64,000 nucleotides of DNA from Sipunculus nudus. Its lineage: Eukaryota > Annelida > Sipuncula > Golfingiida > Sipunculidae. Location of the stretch: assembly GCA_026874595.1 (NCBI GenBank), contig CM049308.1, positions 81,144,124 through 81,208,123 of the forward strand. Reading direction: 5' to 3'. Shown here one piece after another: positions 63,101 through 64,000 of the stretch (position 1 is the stretch's first letter; each line of letters begins with the position of its first letter). Made by a program: the position numbers and the translations under genes. The notes under the pieces were generated by a model. The model worked only from the letters and a program-made list of their open reading frames with translations, ran no database searches and was not told the DNA's origin.

Positions 63101-64000
63101 TGAAAAGAACAAATCTGGAATTTTATCTTGTATTCTGAACAACATCTTTCCACCAGATAATATTCTATTTTGTATAAAAATGTTGATACTGAACTATCAG
63201 ATTCAGTGTACAAGTGTTTATTAAATAAATCTTAAGTGTTTGTTATATTAATCCATGTAACTGATCTTGTTACTGTTCTCATAAGAAGGCTTGTATTTTT
63301 TTTGTATTAAGTGCATGTTAAACTTGTCAAACTTGATGATGATTTCATAAATCACATATGCTAAGACTGCAGAAGTATTCACAATACCCTGTGAGTTAAC
63401 CCAGTTTCAGTTAATAACATGTCATGTTACTGACAAGCATGGCTAATTATCTGATGGGATTATGCTTAAGCTTGACTACAAAAACATACAGGCTTACATA
63501 TAACCACCATTACACCAGCATGCAATCCATTATAATAAATACCATACAGAATATAATAAATATATAACCAATAATATGGTAATACTCAAAATATGTAGAT
63601 CCATGTATTAGAAATGTCTGCACAGGCAAGCTATCTAGCCAATACAATCAAGGTTGATGTGTGTTACATTTTATTAATGAAGCTGACTGCTAAACAGATG
63701 TGTCAAACTATTTAATTTATTACATTATTATTATTAAATTAATATTTTTTAAATAATTTTATTACAAAAATTGTGATTTAACAATTATTACCATTATTTT
63801 CATTTGCTGATGAAGCTTATTACTAAACATATATACTGTTAAACATTTCAATGTGCTCCAAATTTACTGACCACTAATATATGGTAAGTAGCATATATAA
63901 TTATTTTGACTTTAAAATGAAACCACTAGTTTCTGCAAACTATAAATACCAGTCTAGATATATGACATTTTAATGACTATGTCTGGTAAATCTTCCATAT
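60142..64000. other. EML: Upstream EML intron; no coiled-coil exon found
   Basis: The exon at 60141 starts inside a codon, so at least one coding exon lies upstream. I looked for an in-phase exon with heptad-like Leu spacing and a donor leaving one base, and found none. The stretch is AT-rich with a (TA)n run near 60930-60951 and no recognised mobile element. Confidence 0.55.

Overview
This is eukaryotic DNA from an animal. It is AT-rich, with short exons split by introns of up to several kilobases, many microsatellites and several families of interspersed repeats. The repeats point to a bivalve mollusc. Runs of GGACGGAC lead into an end of the form AGCTCAGATGAC...AGCTGAGCTAAAAAT, paired with a start of the form CAAGRGACCCATGGGTCA. 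I recall elements of this shape as abundant in bivalve genomes, but I could not search a database, so the species stays open.

Two protein-coding genes can be recognised. On the + strand at the left edge are the last two exons of a class III nucleotide cyclase, most likely a membrane (receptor-type) guanylate cyclase (1888-1979 and 4991-5095); the rest lies off the left edge. On the - strand, 60141 down to 24475, is almost all of an EMAP-like (EML) microtubule-associated protein gene. I could place 21 exons with consistent splice phases. They encode a basic Ser/Pro-rich segment, the HELP motif and the whole tandem WD40-type propeller region, ending at a stop codon: about 774 residues. Only the upstream N-terminal part, where family members carry a coiled coil, is missing; it should lie beyond 64000. 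One exon (45095-45154) is phase 0 at both ends and looks like a 20-residue cassette.

From 5.2 to 24 kb no conserved gene was found. This stretch holds a CpG-rich candidate two-exon mini-gene (6087-6486), a 31-bp minisatellite, a decayed LINE split by a hAT-type MITE that has its 8-bp target duplication, a second LINE 3' end, a TATA-containing promoter-like segment near 13.4 kb, and a dense block of bivalve-type repeats (15.2-20.1 kb).

The EML introns are a landing zone for repeats. They contain two near-identical copies of a roughly 3-kb element (25378-28555 and 45814-48731), a 1.76-kb pogo-like element with terminal inverted repeats and TA duplications (29444-31202), smaller MITE and SINE-like pieces, and a 2.8-kb satellite array (55755-58530). 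The satellite has a 46-bp unit carrying two AGGTCA half-sites spaced exactly 23 bp apart and a 1113-bp higher-order period.

I found no CRISPR, operon or prokaryotic features, and no convincing new biological system. The observations most worth checking are the satellite, the cassette exon, the candidate mini-gene and the nested mobile elements.
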